Of a stretch of 64,000 bases of DNA, positions 45,731 through 54,615 are shown piece after piece. Location of the stretch: contig NZ_NQKZ01000002.1 of NCBI RefSeq assembly GCF_002252665.1, positions 124,001 through 188,000 on the forward strand. The letters are read 5' to 3'. Below the pieces are notes generated by a model. The model did no database searches. It was given only the letters and a program-made list of their open reading frames with translations, and was not told the origin of the DNA. The DNA is from Synechococcus sp. 8F6 (GTDB taxonomy: Bacteria > Cyanobacteriota > Cyanobacteriia > PCC-6307 > Cyanobiaceae). Each line of letters opens with the position of its first letter. The stretch's first letter is position 1. Both the position numbers and the translations under genes were made by a program.

Positions 45731-47151
45731 CGATGTCCATTGTGAGCAGCCTGCTGCAACAGCGGCATGCCCTCTACCGCGGCCTTCTGGCGGTGGAGGT
45801 GGTGGCCCTGGTGGGACTGCGCGGCCTCCAGCAGGCACCACGGCTGGTGAGCGTGATGTACCTGGTAATCTCCGCTGTGGCCGTGCTGATGGACTCTCCG
45901 CTGCTTCGCCAGAACCGCCTGGATCCCTCAGCCGTGCAGGCGATGCCCAGCGCCCTCGGACAGCGGGTGCAGCGGGTGCTGCTGGGCCGGCAGCACCAGA
46001 TGATCTTCTGGATCGTGGCCCTGGCCGTGGAACTGCTCTGGCAGGCCGCCCTGATGCTCAACCCCAGCTTGGCCGTGCGCCTGAGCGTGCTCCATCTGGT
46101 GGTGTGGCTGGGGCTGATGCTGGTGCTGCTGTGGAGCCTGGTGAATGCCCTGGCCGAAGAACCGGTGTTCAACGGCGACCTGCTGATGGGGGCCGCAGCC
46201 GGGTATCTGCTGGTGGGCTTCACCGGCGGCATCGTGCTCAATTCGCTGCTGGTGCTCGACCCGGCGGCCTTCAACCTGCCGCCCCATGGCCACACCCTGC
46301 CCGATGGCATCGCCCATGCACCCACCATGCTGGGCGCCGCCTTCGCCAGTCTCACCACCGTCGGCAGCCCGGTGCTGAAAAGCGGCAGCCTCACCAGCCT
46401 CACCGCCAGCGTGGGGATCACGATCGTGGGCCAGCTCTATGTGGCCATCCTGATTGCCGGGGTGCTGGGAAAACCAAGGGTGCTGGGCAATCAGGAGGTG
46501 GTGGTCACGCCGAGTCAACCCGCTGCCGCCCCGGAAGCTGAACACCCCCGGGGCCAAAAGCTGCTGCGCGAATCAAACTGCGTCTACCCAGGCGCTGATC
46601 CGCATCACCGTGGCAATGCGCAACCGCGCCCTAGCCCTGTTGTGGCTGGGGCTGATCCCTGCCCAGCTGGCCCCGGCCGCGCTAGCCCAGAACACAGAGC
46701 TGCTGGAGCGCAGCTGGCAGCGGCTGGATGCGGAGCTGCGGGCGCTCGATCGGCTGCTCCCCAGCGAGCCCGAGCCTCCGGTGGGCGACGTGCTCAGCAC
46801 ACCGGAGCTGCCCGCCAATCTGATCCGGGCCAACCAACCCGCCAGCGGTCCGATCCAACCCGCCGACGCCGTGGCCGGTCCGCCCCTGGATCTGCCCACC
46901 CCCCAGCAGCTTCAGGCCGGCGGCGTCGCCAGCCTCAGCCTGGAGCAGGCCCTGGCCATCGCCTTTGCCAACAGCGCCACCCTGCAAGCCCAGCGCGAGC
47001 AGGTGGCCGCCGCCCTGGCCAGCCTCCAGGCCGCCATGGGCAGCTACTGGCCCACCATCAGCGCCTTTGCCAACGGCGGCTACGAGGGCAGCCGCAGCAC
47101 CACCACTTCCAACAAGCCGAACGACAACCTGGGCTTTGGCCCGCTGTTTGA
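45727..47151 (+). CDS. Channel-like membrane protein with degenerate pore loop; 3' end uncertain
   Basis: The frame encodes 474 residues, but only the first ~265 look like protein. They hold six hydrophobic helices, the last two enclosing a loop (GAAFASLTTVGSPV) and followed by VGITIVGQLYVAILIAGVLGK. This is the layout of two-helix potassium channels (SLTTVGYGD...GQLYLAILIA), yet the filter Tyr-Gly-Asp is missing. From residue ~270 the frame is Pro/Arg/Gly-rich and runs 536 bases into the TolC-type gene in another frame, so a stop near 46540 has probably been lost by a one-base indel. Confidence 0.65.
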   Translation: MTMSIVSSLLQQRHALYRGLLAVEVVALVGLRGLQQAPRLVSVMYLVISAVAVLMDSPLLRQNRLDPSAVQAMPSALGQRVQRVLLGRQHQMIFWIVALAVELLWQAALMLNPSLAVRLSVLHLVVWLGLMLVLLWSLVNALAEEPVFNGDLLMGAAAGYLLVGFTGGIVLNSLLVLDPAAFNLPPHGHTLPDGIAHAPTMLGAAFASLTTVGSPVLKSGSLTSLTASVGITIVGQLYVAILIAGVLGKPRVLGNQEVVVTPSQPAAAPEAEHPRGQKLLRESNCVYPGADPHHRGNAQPRPSPVVAGADPCPAGPGRASPEHRAAGAQLAAAGCGAAGARSAAPQRARASGGRRAQHTGAARQSDPGQPTRQRSDPTRRRRGRSAPGSAHPPAASGRRRRQPQPGAGPGHRLCQQRHPASPARAGGRRPGQPPGRHGQLLAHHQRLCQRRLRGQPQHHHFQQAERQPGLWPAV

Positions 47152-48382
47152 CCCTGCGGGGCTACTCGACTCCGCCGGACAACCCACCGCCGGCCCCTTC
47201 TATGTGCCCAACGGCGGATCCGCGGCGGACACCTCCGGGGAATGGGGCGTTGAGGCGGGCCTGCAGCTCAACTACGCCCTGCTCGACTTCGCCCGCACGC
47301 CCACGGTGAAAGCGGCCCGCGCCAGCCTGGAGCAGCAGCGCAACACCTATGCCAACCAACTGCGCTCCCTGCAGCTGCAGGTGAGTGAGGCCTACTACCA
47401 GCTCCAGCAGGACGAGCAGCTGGTGCGCGTCTACGACGCCAACCTGCGCAACGACCTGGTGATCCTGCAGGACACACTCGACCTCAAGCAGGCTGGCCTG
47501 GTGCCCAGGCTCGATGTGCTGCGGCGCCGGGCCATTCAGGCAGCCGACGAAGAATCACTGATCCAGGCCCTAGCCGACCGGGCAGTGGCTCGCCGGCAGC
47601 TGGCGGTGCTGCTCAACCTGCCCGCCAGCGTGACCCCCAGCCCCAGCGACCCGATCGTGGTGCAGCCCCGCTGGCCCCTCGATCTGGATGCCAGCCTGCT
47701 GGCGGCCTACCGGGGCAATCCCGAACTGGAAGCAATCCTGGCCACCCGCACGGCCCTGGCCCAGCAGAGCCAGGCCACTGCGGCAGGTCTGCTGCCGAAA
47801 CTCTCCCTGTTTGCCAGCGGCGGTGGCAGCAGCTCCCAAACCAGCCTGACCAACTTCGAGATTGGCGGAGGGGGCTGCTGCGGCGCCACCGACCTGCCCC
47901 TGAGCACCACCAACGGCTGGGACTGGTCTGCAGGACTCACCCTCACCTGGCTGCTGTTTGATGCCGGCACCACCGCAGGGCAGGCCCGGGCCCTGGCCAA
48001 GCGGGAGGCGGCCACGGCCCAGCAGTACGCCGCCACGCGCAACGACATCCGCCTGCGGATCGAGCAGGCCTTCTTCAACCACGAGGCCAGCCTCGCCAAG
48101 CTCAGCTCGGCCCGCCGCGGGGTGGCCGCAGCCCTGGAGGCCTTCCGTGATGTGCGGCTGCGCTATCTCACCGGCCTCGACAGCGAGCTCAATGTCTCCA
48201 ACACCCAGGACCGTCTGATCAACTCCCTGGTGCAGCGGCTCAACGCCACGGTGGCCGTCAACATCACCTACGCCAAGTTGTTGAAGGAGCTGCTGCCGAT
48301 GCCCCGGGATCCCAACGCGCCGATCCAGCCCCAATTGCAACTCACCCAGCTGCAGCTCAGCAGCGCCACGGGTCAACCCTGA
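46616..48382 (+). CDS. TolC-family outer-membrane efflux protein
   Basis: 588 residues from the ATG of MRNRALALLW. A signal peptide ends near ALAQ (residue ~22). A proline-rich N-terminal extension of ~90 residues is followed by two OEP repeats: SLEQALAIAFANSATLQAQREQV...and, in the second half, DVLRRRAIQAADE and LAKREAATAQQYAATRNDIRLRIEQAFFNHEA. This forms the outer-membrane barrel and periplasmic tunnel of tripartite pumps. It lies between the two FUSC pairs on the same strand, so it is the probable exit duct for them. Confidence 0.9.
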   Translation: MRNRALALLWLGLIPAQLAPAALAQNTELLERSWQRLDAELRALDRLLPSEPEPPVGDVLSTPELPANLIRANQPASGPIQPADAVAGPPLDLPTPQQLQAGGVASLSLEQALAIAFANSATLQAQREQVAAALASLQAAMGSYWPTISAFANGGYEGSRSTTTSNKPNDNLGFGPLFDPAGLLDSAGQPTAGPFYVPNGGSAADTSGEWGVEAGLQLNYALLDFARTPTVKAARASLEQQRNTYANQLRSLQLQVSEAYYQLQQDEQLVRVYDANLRNDLVILQDTLDLKQAGLVPRLDVLRRRAIQAADEESLIQALADRAVARRQLAVLLNLPASVTPSPSDPIVVQPRWPLDLDASLLAAYRGNPELEAILATRTALAQQSQATAAGLLPKLSLFASGGGSSSQTSLTNFEIGGGGCCGATDLPLSTTNGWDWSAGLTLTWLLFDAGTTAGQARALAKREAATAQQYAATRNDIRLRIEQAFFNHEASLAKLSSARRGVAAALEAFRDVRLRYLTGLDSELNVSNTQDRLINSLVQRLNATVAVNITYAKLLKELLPMPRDPNAPIQPQLQLTQLQLSSATGQP

Positions 48383-48396
48383 GCCGGCACACCACC

Positions 48397-49451
48397 ATGG
48401 CCTTCGCCCTGCCTGTGCTGAGCCCCCTTTGGCGCAACAGCCTGCGGATCTGGCTGGCCACCACCCTCTCGATCGGGATTCTGCTCTGGTCGGGGCGTGA
48501 ACAGGCGCTGGGGGTGGCGCTGGTGATGGCGGTGCTATTCGTGAATAAAACGACTTCACCCCCGCCCGCAGCATCGGCCAGCTGCTGGCCGGGGCCCTGA
48601 TCGGCATCCTCACCGCCACCGTGTTGCACGAGCTCTCCACCAACTGGGTGGTGCTCGGGATCGCCCTGCTACTCACCGGTGTGCTGATACGCATCCTCGG
48701 ACTGCTCAAGGGCCTGGGCACGGGCTACCTGGGCTGTTGGGCCCTTGATCTGATGCACCGGGGCAACCAGGTGAACTGGGGGGTGATCTTCGATCTGGCC
48801 TTTGCGGCGGTGGTGGGGATCCTGATGGCCCAGATGGCCACCTGGGCCCTCTGGCCACGCCGGCCCCTGCAGCAACTGCCTGCCCTGGAAGCCCGGATCG
48901 CCAGCCAGCTTGAGACCCAGATCCGGGCCCTGCAGCAGTGGTTGGGCAGCGGCGGCACGCCGCCAGCGGTCCTGCGCTCGCAGGATCTGCTGCCGAGCAT
49001 CCAGCAGCTGCAACAGCTGCGCGACCAAGATCAGGGCGTCGCCATGCCCGCCCACACCAAACGGCTGCTCTCCCGCTGGGCCCAGGCCGGCAGCCTCTGG
49101 CGGCAAGTGTTGCGCCAGTGGTTGCTGCTGGAGCCGCTGCTGCGCCAGCTGGCCACCCCCCTGCTAGACGACGCCCCCCAGCCCCTGCTCCACAGCACGC
49201 TCACCGATCTCGCCGAGCGTCTGCAGGTGCAGCCCAGCCTGGCTGCGGATCTGAGCAACGCGGAGCCCAACAACGTTGAGCCAAGCAACGCGGGCACAGC
49301 TCAGCTCTTGCTGGAGCAAGCCGGCAGCCTGGGCGCCCCCCAGCCCCTGCTGCTGGCCATCGGCCAGCAATGTCAGGAGCTGCACCAGCTTCTCCGCAGC
49401 CGGGCCCTACTCAACGCCGCACTGGCGCGGCTCACGGCGTTGCAGCGATGA
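48397..49451 (+). pseudogene. FUSC-family half-transporter, subunit A copy 2, frameshifted
   Basis: Starts MAFALPVLSPLWRNSLRIWL in one frame and continues from about 48552 in another (NDFTPARSIGQLLAGALIGIL...), ending ARLTALQR. The break is at the run of four A at 48547-48550. One extra A restores FVNKNDFTPARSIG, which aligns with VVDDNDDHTVQAATS of copy 1. The two reading segments together give ~350 residues with six helices and a soluble tail, as in copy 1. It is either a recent mutation, a base-calling error, or corrected by slippage. The stop overlaps the next ATG by four bases. Confidence 0.75.
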
Positions 49452-50518
49452 ACAGCGCTGCCCTGCGGGACACCCTGCGCCTCGCCGCCACCGTGACCGT
49501 GGTGAATGGCTTCACCAGCCTCACGGGCCTTCCCTTCGGGTTTTATGCCTCCCTGGCGGTGGTAAGCGTGACCGTGGGTACCTACGGCAACACCCTTGAA
49601 CTGGGCCGGCAACGGCTGATCGGTACCGCCGTTGGCGCCATTGTGGCGTTCTTCGGCTACCGGGCCTGGGGCCACCTGCCGCTGATGGTGGCCCTGCCAC
49701 TTGCCGTGCTGCTGGCCCGGCTGCTCGCCGGCTCCTTGCGGCTCACCGTGGGCTACGGGGTGTGTTGCTTCGTGGTGGTGATGGGCTGGCTCACCCATGA
49801 GCAGCAGCTCGACAGCTGGATTCCCATGCGCTTGGCCTGGACCGCCTTCGGCATCCTGATGGCCCTGCTCAGCCTGCGGCTGTTCTGGCCGTCCCAGGCC
49901 CGGCTCCAGCAGAACGAGGGCCTGCTGCAGCTGCTGGTGGATCTGGGGCACACCCTGCTCCAGGTGGTGCAGCACGCGCCTGAAGACCTCCAGCCCCAGA
50001 CGCAACGCCGCCGGGATCTGGGGCAACAGATCCGCAGCCTGCGCAGCACCCTGCAGGGCCTGCGCGACCAACGCCAGGGCGCCCTGCTGGAACTGGGCAG
50101 CCTGGCGAGCAAGCATCCGCTGGCACAGCTGTGGGTGCTGTTCGACCAGGCCTGTGAAGCCCTGATTCTCGATCTCGATGAGCTGCGGCGCCTGCCCCAT
50201 CCCGAGTGGCAGAGTTGGGGGCTTCAGGCCGACTACGACGCCGGCGAGGCCTTTGTTCAGGCGGTGAGCCAGCGGCTGCTCGGCTGGCAACAGCAGCTGG
50301 GCAGTTCCTCCCGGCTGCAGCCACCGCCGAGCCAACCCCAGCCGACGCTGCCCCTAGAGGCCCTGCAGTCGCCCGAATCTCGAGCCGCCTACCAGCAGCT
50401 CAGCCCCAAGCAACTCCAATGGGTGGCCGCGCAATGGATGGTGCTCAACCGCATGGACCACACCATCGCGAGCACCGAGCGCCAATGGCGCGCCGTCTTG
50501 AGTTCAACAGCCCTGTGA
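49448..50518 (+). CDS. FUSC-family half-transporter, subunit B copy 2
   Basis: 356 residues. Same architecture as subunit B copy 1: six helices, the signature VTVGTYGNTLELGRQRLIGTAVGAIVAFFGYRAWG, then a cytoplasmic helical domain with WIPMRLAWTAFGILMALLSLRLFWPS before it. The ATG overlaps the stop of copy-2 subunit A. It converges on the minus-strand small membrane protein, nine bases apart. Confidence 0.83.
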   Translation: MNSAALRDTLRLAATVTVVNGFTSLTGLPFGFYASLAVVSVTVGTYGNTLELGRQRLIGTAVGAIVAFFGYRAWGHLPLMVALPLAVLLARLLAGSLRLTVGYGVCCFVVVMGWLTHEQQLDSWIPMRLAWTAFGILMALLSLRLFWPSQARLQQNEGLLQLLVDLGHTLLQVVQHAPEDLQPQTQRRRDLGQQIRSLRSTLQGLRDQRQGALLELGSLASKHPLAQLWVLFDQACEALILDLDELRRLPHPEWQSWGLQADYDAGEAFVQAVSQRLLGWQQQLGSSSRLQPPPSQPQPTLPLEALQSPESRAAYQQLSPKQLQWVAAQWMVLNRMDHTIASTERQWRAVLSSTAL

Positions 50519-50527
50519 GCTGAGGGA

Positions 50528-50734
50528 TCAGGCGTTGGGGCGCGACGACCACCAGCGCTCGACGCGATAGAGCAGCACCACCACCAGCACCACCAGCCAG
50601 AACCACAGCTCCGGCGGGTTGGCGTTGAACAGGATCAGCAGCAACACCACCTCGCTGACCAGCCAGGGGAACTCTTGGCGCAGCAGGGGGTTGCGGATCT
50701 GGAAACGGGGCTTGGCGTCCACGGGGCGGGTCAC
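50528..50734 (-). CDS. Small two-helix membrane protein, hypothetical
   Basis: 68 residues from GTG 50734, which overlaps the HlyD-gene stop (GTGA). Two helices: FPWLVSEVVLLLILF and PPELWFWLVVLVVVLLYRV. The end is basic (ERWWSSRPNA). A short two-helix protein (AaeX) also accompanies the HlyD/FUSC pair in the E. coli aae operon, though no sequence likeness is evident. Co-translated with the adaptor gene. Confidence 0.65.
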   Translation of the reverse strand: MTRPVDAKPRFQIRNPLLRQEFPWLVSEVVLLLILFNANPPELWFWLVVLVVVLLYRVERWWSSRPNA

Positions 50735-52071
50735 GACACAGTGTTGGGCTGGCGCAGGAAGGGCAGGTTCCAGCGCAGATCGATCCAAGGGGTGCGGAAG
50801 CCGCCGGTGAGGGAGCGCAGGCCCGGAATCACATAACTGATCGGCGAGCGCCACTCCACGTAGGCATGGGTCGACACCGTGAGGCCATCGCGGATCGGGA
50901 ACACGCCGCTGCCCCCCGAGAGGGTCCAGCGGTAGCCATCCACGCTGGAGGGATCCCGCTCCAGCTCGATTTCACTGCGCATCACCGGACCGTTCTTGGT
51001 CAGCGCCTGGGCCAGCTGCGCGTTGCCGGTGGTGGTGGAGATGTCGGCTTCGGTGGCGGGCAGCGTGAGCACCTGCGTCACCTTGCCGACGATGCCGCCG
51101 AAACGGCCGCGCTGGTTCCACTGCGGCACCACCTCCACGGGCAGCCCAAGGGGCAGGCGGCGGGCATCAGCGGGTGCGAAGTAGGACACCACCCGCAGCG
51201 GGCGGTCTTTAGCGCTGGGTTGCTCAGGCCGGCCGATCGTGCCCAGCCGCTGGCCGGTGCCCACGGTCTGGCCAGCGATCACCTGCAGATCCAACACCGT
51301 GCCGTCCCGATCGGCATGCACCTTGCCGTCGTAGCCGATCTTGGCTTCGGTCACCTGGATCTGACGCTTGAGATCGTCGATCTGGTAGCGGCGTTGCAGG
51401 GCCTGGGTTTCGATGGTGAGCTTCACCTGCTGGTAGTTGGTCACCACGTTCTTCTCGTTGATCTTCACGTCATCGAGATTCACGCTGGTGCTGGTGAGCC
51501 CCTGCTCCGCCGACACCACCTCAGAAGACAGCGGCGCCACCACCTCGCGCTGGGCCAGGAAGTCGAGATTGCGCAGTTTGCTGGCGTACGTGGACTGCAG
51601 TTCGCCGTAGCGACGGCGATCGTCGGAATACTTGGCCAGGGACGTGTCCAGGGCCCGCTTCTCGGTCAGCAGCCGCAGGGCATCCCGCTCATCGAGCATG
51701 GCGTTGTGCCGCTGCAGTTGGCGCAGGTTGCCGCGCTGCTGGTCGAGCTGGCGCTCCAGCACGGGCAGATAGAGCTGCATCAGCACCTGGCCGCGCGCCA
51801 CCGACTCACCCTCCTTGACGAACACCTCCCTCACCTGGCCGCCAGCACGGGCGTTGAGGATGCCGGCGTTGTTGGGGTAAATCATCACGCCCATGCCTTC
51901 CACCTCTGTGGGCACGGGCCAGACCAGGGCCCACAGCACCAGCACACCGCCCACCCCCGCCAGGCTCACGCCCACCTGGTTGTGATCGCTCAGCCCCTGC
52001 CAGCGCGTCTGCATCTGCTGCCATTGCCGGCGTGGCCACGGCTGGGCAGGGGCGGGGGTGGCCTGGGTCAT
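50731..52071 (-). CDS. HlyD-family periplasmic adaptor (membrane fusion protein)
   Basis: 446 residues from the ATG of MTQATPAPAQ. One membrane anchor (HNQVGVSLAGVGGVLVLWALVW, ~35-55). The first lipoyl half is GGQVREVFVKEGESVARGQVLMQL; a coiled coil (~110-250: QLDQQRGNLRQLQRHNAMLDERDALRLLTEKRA) follows; the second lipoyl half is KVHADRDGTVLDLQVIAGQTVGTGQRLGTIG, then beta-barrel and membrane-proximal parts. It bridges an inner-membrane transporter and TolC. No transporter lies in its own operon; the nearest are the convergent FUSC genes. Confidence 0.9.
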   Translation of the reverse strand: MTQATPAPAQPWPRRQWQQMQTRWQGLSDHNQVGVSLAGVGGVLVLWALVWPVPTEVEGMGVMIYPNNAGILNARAGGQVREVFVKEGESVARGQVLMQLYLPVLERQLDQQRGNLRQLQRHNAMLDERDALRLLTEKRALDTSLAKYSDDRRRYGELQSTYASKLRNLDFLAQREVVAPLSSEVVSAEQGLTSTSVNLDDVKINEKNVVTNYQQVKLTIETQALQRRYQIDDLKRQIQVTEAKIGYDGKVHADRDGTVLDLQVIAGQTVGTGQRLGTIGRPEQPSAKDRPLRVVSYFAPADARRLPLGLPVEVVPQWNQRGRFGGIVGKVTQVLTLPATEADISTTTGNAQLAQALTKNGPVMRSEIELERDPSSVDGYRWTLSGGSGVFPIRDGLTVSTHAYVEWRSPISYVIPGLRSLTGGFRTPWIDLRWNLPFLRQPNTVS

Positions 52072-52090
52072 GGAGCCCAGCTTGCAGGAT

Positions 52091-53215
52091 TCAGCGACAC
52101 CTGTCAGCCCCCACATGATCGGGCCGCCCCAGGCCCAGTTGGAGCAGGCGCCGCGTCGCCGCTTCCGCCTGTGCTCCGCCCGACACCAGGGCCTGGGCCA
52201 GCAGTGGCGCCAACACCGGCACCTGGCTGAACCCCGCACTGAAGCCAGTGAACATCCACAAGCCAGGCGCCTCCGCCAGCGGACCCACCAGGGGCACCCC
52301 CTCGCTGCAGAAGGCCACGGCCGCCTGGTGCAGCTGGCCCGGCAGCACCGCGAGGGGCGCCCCCCAGGACTGGCCCGCCAGCCCTTGGCGCAATTGCTGC
52401 TCCACCTCCGCAGACGGCGGCGGTACTCCCAATTCCAGGCCCGGCCGCACCAGGGTGTGCTGGCCCACCAGGGCCCCTGCACCCCAGGGCATCAGGCCGC
52501 CATCCACCAGCCACTCCGGCTCGCTCAGGCTGGCGGCGCGGCGCTCGAGGGCGGCCCGCCCAAAGCTCACCGGCAGCCAGGCGGCGGCTTGGCCCAGGAG
52601 CGCCGGGTAGGACGGCAGCTCCAGCACCCCGGCCCAGCTGCTGCGCAGCCGCGAAGGCAGGCCCGGCCAGAGCTGGCGGCAGTGGGCACCAGCCGCCAAC
52701 ACCAGCTTCGGGGTCTGCAGGCTGGTGCCATCGCTGAGGTGCAGCGCCCAGCCAGCGGTTGGTTGGGGATCCAGGCGCTCCACACGGGCCGCTTGGCACG
52801 TCACACCCGCCGCGGCCAGCACCAGCGGCAGGCGCGCGACCAACACCGCGGAATCCACCTGGGCAAACGGCAGCGGCCACCAGGCACTCAGCGCTCCCAA
52901 CCCGGCGACCCCGCCGTGCAGCCGCAAGCGGCAGGGCCGCCAGCCCAACGCACCATGGCGCCGCTGCAGCCGGCGCCAGCGCCGGGATGCTCCCGCCGCC
53001 AAGCGCGCCAGGGGTGTGGGGGCCAGGGGCCAGCCGGGCAGGGCGCCATAGCTGATCGCCGACGCTGAGCGCAGGCCAGCTTGAGCTGAGGTTGGAGAGG
53101 TGGCATCGACCACGGTCACCGATGCCCCGAGCTCCCGCAAGTCCAGGGCCAGCAGGCCACCAGCCACCCCACCGCCAACGATCACCACATCGGCGGCGAG
53201 GGGAGCGGCCGTCAC
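52091..53215 (-). CDS. FAD-dependent oxidoreductase (DAO/glycine oxidase-like)
   Basis: 374 residues, GTG start that overlaps the CyanoP stop (GTGA). The N-terminal dinucleotide fold VVIVGGGVAGGLLALDLRELGASVTVVDA is followed by the DAO-family middle (LVLAAGAHCRQLWPGLP) and an end motif (LWMFTGFSAGFSQVPVLAPLLAQAL). The second FAD motif at the end is less perfect than in ThiO. It may oxidise an amino acid or another amine. It sits between cyanoP and the adaptor gene. Confidence 0.85.
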   Translation of the reverse strand: MTAAPLAADVVIVGGGVAGGLLALDLRELGASVTVVDATSPTSAQAGLRSASAISYGALPGWPLAPTPLARLAAGASRRWRRLQRRHGALGWRPCRLRLHGGVAGLGALSAWWPLPFAQVDSAVLVARLPLVLAAAGVTCQAARVERLDPQPTAGWALHLSDGTSLQTPKLVLAAGAHCRQLWPGLPSRLRSSWAGVLELPSYPALLGQAAAWLPVSFGRAALERRAASLSEPEWLVDGGLMPWGAGALVGQHTLVRPGLELGVPPPSAEVEQQLRQGLAGQSWGAPLAVLPGQLHQAAVAFCSEGVPLVGPLAEAPGLWMFTGFSAGFSQVPVLAPLLAQALVSGGAQAEAATRRLLQLGLGRPDHVGADRCR

Positions 53216-53781
53216 ACCAACAGAGTGAACGAGGTGACCACCTGGTGGAACATGTCCTTCACCTTGGCCCAGCGGATCTCATTGGTGCTGGCAGCGAAGG
53301 TGTAGAGGCGGCCGCGGTCGAGCACCACGGTGGCCAGCTCGTGGCGGTCGCGGTCGTCGAGGTGCACCGCGTATTCCAGGTCGTAGAAGGTGCGAGGTCC
53401 CTCCTGACGCTCCGACGCTTCCACCAGCTCAGCGGCCCGGCCGCTGCCCTCGGGAGCAATCACCGTGCGGCGCAACTGCTCGCCCACAGCCACGGCGCTG
53501 CCCAGCTTCTCCAGATCATTGGTGGGATTGACCTCTGAGATGACCAGGCTGAGGGTTTCATCGCTGTTGATCAGGTCGTGAAACACAACCTGGGGGCCGC
53601 CACTCACCTGCACCCGGGTCCAGCCGGTGGGATAGAGAAAGGCGTAGCGGCCATCGGGGCTCTGGAAGCTGTTGAGCCCAGCTGCAGCGGCGCTGCAGGA
53701 CACCAGCACCCCCGCCAACAGCACAGCAATGAAGCGCGGCAAAAGGTTGCGGAGAACGGCCAGATTGCGGGAAACAGCCAT
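53212..53781 (-). CDS. psbP: PsbP-like lipoprotein (CyanoP)
   Basis: 189 residues. A signal peptide with lipobox LVSC (Cys ~29) makes it a thylakoid-lumen lipoprotein. The PsbP fold follows: FQSPDGRYAFLYPTGWTRVQV, VVFHDLINSDETLSLVISEV, YDLEYAVH and TFAASTNEIRWAKVKDMFHQVVTSF. CyanoP helps early photosystem II assembly. First gene of the minus-strand operon with the FAD oxidase, HlyD adaptor and small membrane protein. Confidence 0.92.
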   Translation of the reverse strand: MAVSRNLAVLRNLLPRFIAVLLAGVLVSCSAAAAGLNSFQSPDGRYAFLYPTGWTRVQVSGGPQVVFHDLINSDETLSLVISEVNPTNDLEKLGSAVAVGEQLRRTVIAPEGSGRAAELVEASERQEGPRTFYDLEYAVHLDDRDRHELATVVLDRGRLYTFAASTNEIRWAKVKDMFHQVVTSFTLLV

Positions 53782-53851
53782 GGCTCAGGGCACGATGCGT
53801 GGCGCCATTCTGCTGGGCCATCAGCATGGGCCCGATCCACCCATCGCAGTG

Positions 53852-54574
53852 ATGCCCCGCCAGCAACGTTCGGCCCGTCGGCCACAGCCCGATGGCCCAC
53901 GGCCACAAAACTGGGCCCAACGGCAGCAACGGCGTCACGACTCGCGTTTGTTCCGGCTGCTCGACGGCTCCTTTGCCTTTCGCCTCGCGCTGTCGGCCGG
54001 CAGTGCCCTGGCCCTGCTGCTGGTGGTGAACAGCTACGCCACCTGCCGCAACCAAAACTGGAGCCAGGGCTGCCTGTTTCGAGATGCCGAGGCCCTGATC
54101 AGCGTCGGCAATGTGGAGTCGCTCAGCATCGTGACCGCAGCCTTCCTCTATCTGCTGGAAGGCCACAAGCGACGCCAGCGCGAAAACATGGAGGCCTATG
54201 ACCTGTTGCAAACCTGCAACGCCTTCGGGGCACGCTGGTTGATGGGTCGCATCCACGCCCTCGAGAGCCTCAACAGTGCAGGCCTCTCACTCGCCGGCCA
54301 GCAGCTCGCCGGCTTCGATCTGCACAACCTGCAGGCCCCCCACGGCGACTGGCAGGAGGTGAATCTGGAAAACAGCGTGCTGCGCCAGGCCAACCTGGCC
54401 GGCAGCGATCTGCGCGGTGCCAACCTGCGCGGCTGCGATCTGCAGGACGCCAATCTGCGTGGGGCGAATCTGCGCGACGCCAACTTGGACGGGGCGGACC
54501 TGACAGGAGCCCAACTGGAGGGTGCTGAACTCAGCGGCACCCACCTGGAGGCCGCCAGCACCCATCCCGCCTGA
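53852..54574 (+). CDS. Pentapeptide-repeat membrane protein
   Basis: 240 residues from ATG 53852. An upstream in-frame ATG at 53780 would overlap the opposite-strand psbP start codon and is less likely. Two hydrophobic helices flank a Cys-containing loop ([32 protein letters not shown]...[16 protein letters not shown]). The C-terminal ~100 residues are pentapeptide repeats ([28 protein letters not shown]), forming a right-handed quadrilateral helix. Function unknown; related proteins occur widely in cyanobacteria. Confidence 0.8.
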   Translation: MPRQQRSARRPQPDGPRPQNWAQRQQRRHDSRLFRLLDGSFAFRLALSAGSALALLLVVNSYATCRNQNWSQGCLFRDAEALISVGNVESLSIVTAAFLYLLEGHKRRQRENMEAYDLLQTCNAFGARWLMGRIHALESLNSAGLSLAGQQLAGFDLHNLQAPHGDWQEVNLENSVLRQANLAGSDLRGANLRGCDLQDANLRGANLRDANLDGADLTGAQLEGAELSGTHLEAASTHPA

Positions 54575-54615
54575 CGGGCAGGCCTGCCACAATTCAAACC
54601 ACTTGGAGCGGAACG

